This document shows, one piece after another, positions 5,882-5,908 of a stretch of DNA of 5,908 bases. This DNA comes from Candidatus Gastranaerophilales bacterium. Its GTDB lineage: Bacteria; Cyanobacteriota; Vampirovibrionia; Gastranaerophilales; Gastranaerophilaceae. Positions within the stretch are counted from its first letter, which is position 1. Each line of letters opens with the position of its first letter. The notes beneath the pieces are model-generated. The model made no database searches and was not told the origin of the DNA. It saw nothing but the letters and a program-made list of their open reading frames with translations. Made by a program: the position numbers and the translations under genes. The stretch spans positions 1 to 5,908 of the forward strand of contig CALUTA010000096.1 in assembly GCA_944323585.1 (NCBI GenBank), written 5' to 3'.

Positions 5882-5908
5882 AGTTTTTATCTCCTTTCAT
5901 ACTTTTAC

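Noticed and set aside
1..5908. CRISPR arrays, tRNA genes, insertion sequence ends
   Set aside because: No spaced direct repeats, no cloverleaf-like tRNA signatures and no transposase or terminal inverted repeats were seen on either strand.

Overview
The window is AT-rich bacterial DNA with short intergenic gaps, clear Shine-Dalgarno sites and two strong intrinsic terminators. An OmpH/Skp-type periplasmic protein points to a bacterium with an outer membrane. The protein style resembles uncultured gut lineages such as the non-photosynthetic cyanobacterial relatives (Gastranaerophilales/Melainabacteria). That is an impression from memory, and no rRNA or other taxonomic marker is present to confirm it.

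Layout: (1) Positions 1-2520, plus strand, hold the 3' part of a very large gene whose reading frame is already open at base 1. It encodes helical N-terminal regions, an Ala/Gly-rich hydrophobic centre, a charged linker and a C-terminal domain that I read as a RelA/SpoT-type nucleotide pyrophosphotransferase (alarmone synthetase) fold. No HD hydrolase is visible. (2) Positions 2513-2614 hold a 33-codon frame overlapping the end of that gene by 8 nt. It is either a tiny coupled gene or the frameshifted tail of the large protein. (3) Positions 2652-3089 encode an unrecognised 145-aa protein with its own putative promoter and a strong terminator. Its place directly behind the synthetase-like gene makes it a candidate antidote, by position only. 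(4) On the minus strand come a glyoxalase I-like VOC enzyme (3163-3546) with its own promoter and, upstream of it, an OmpH/Skp-like protein (3604-4065). (5) A 169-bp divergent intergenic region carries the pgk promoter and an inverted repeat. (6) Positions 4235-5437, plus strand, encode phosphoglycerate kinase, followed by a 12-bp-stem terminator. (7) Positions 5516-5881, minus strand, encode a small TM2-domain membrane protein.

The right part (gloA-like, ompH-like, pgk, TM2) is ordinary housekeeping content: methylglyoxal detoxification, envelope protein chaperoning and glycolysis. The left part (1-3160) is the accessory and most interesting section. A large, possibly membrane-associated or exported protein carrying an alarmone-synthetase-like warhead, followed by small unknown ORFs, fits the layout of a polymorphic toxin or effector with a possible immunity gene. 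The synthetase assignment rests on motifs visible in the sequence. The toxin and immunity reading is inference.
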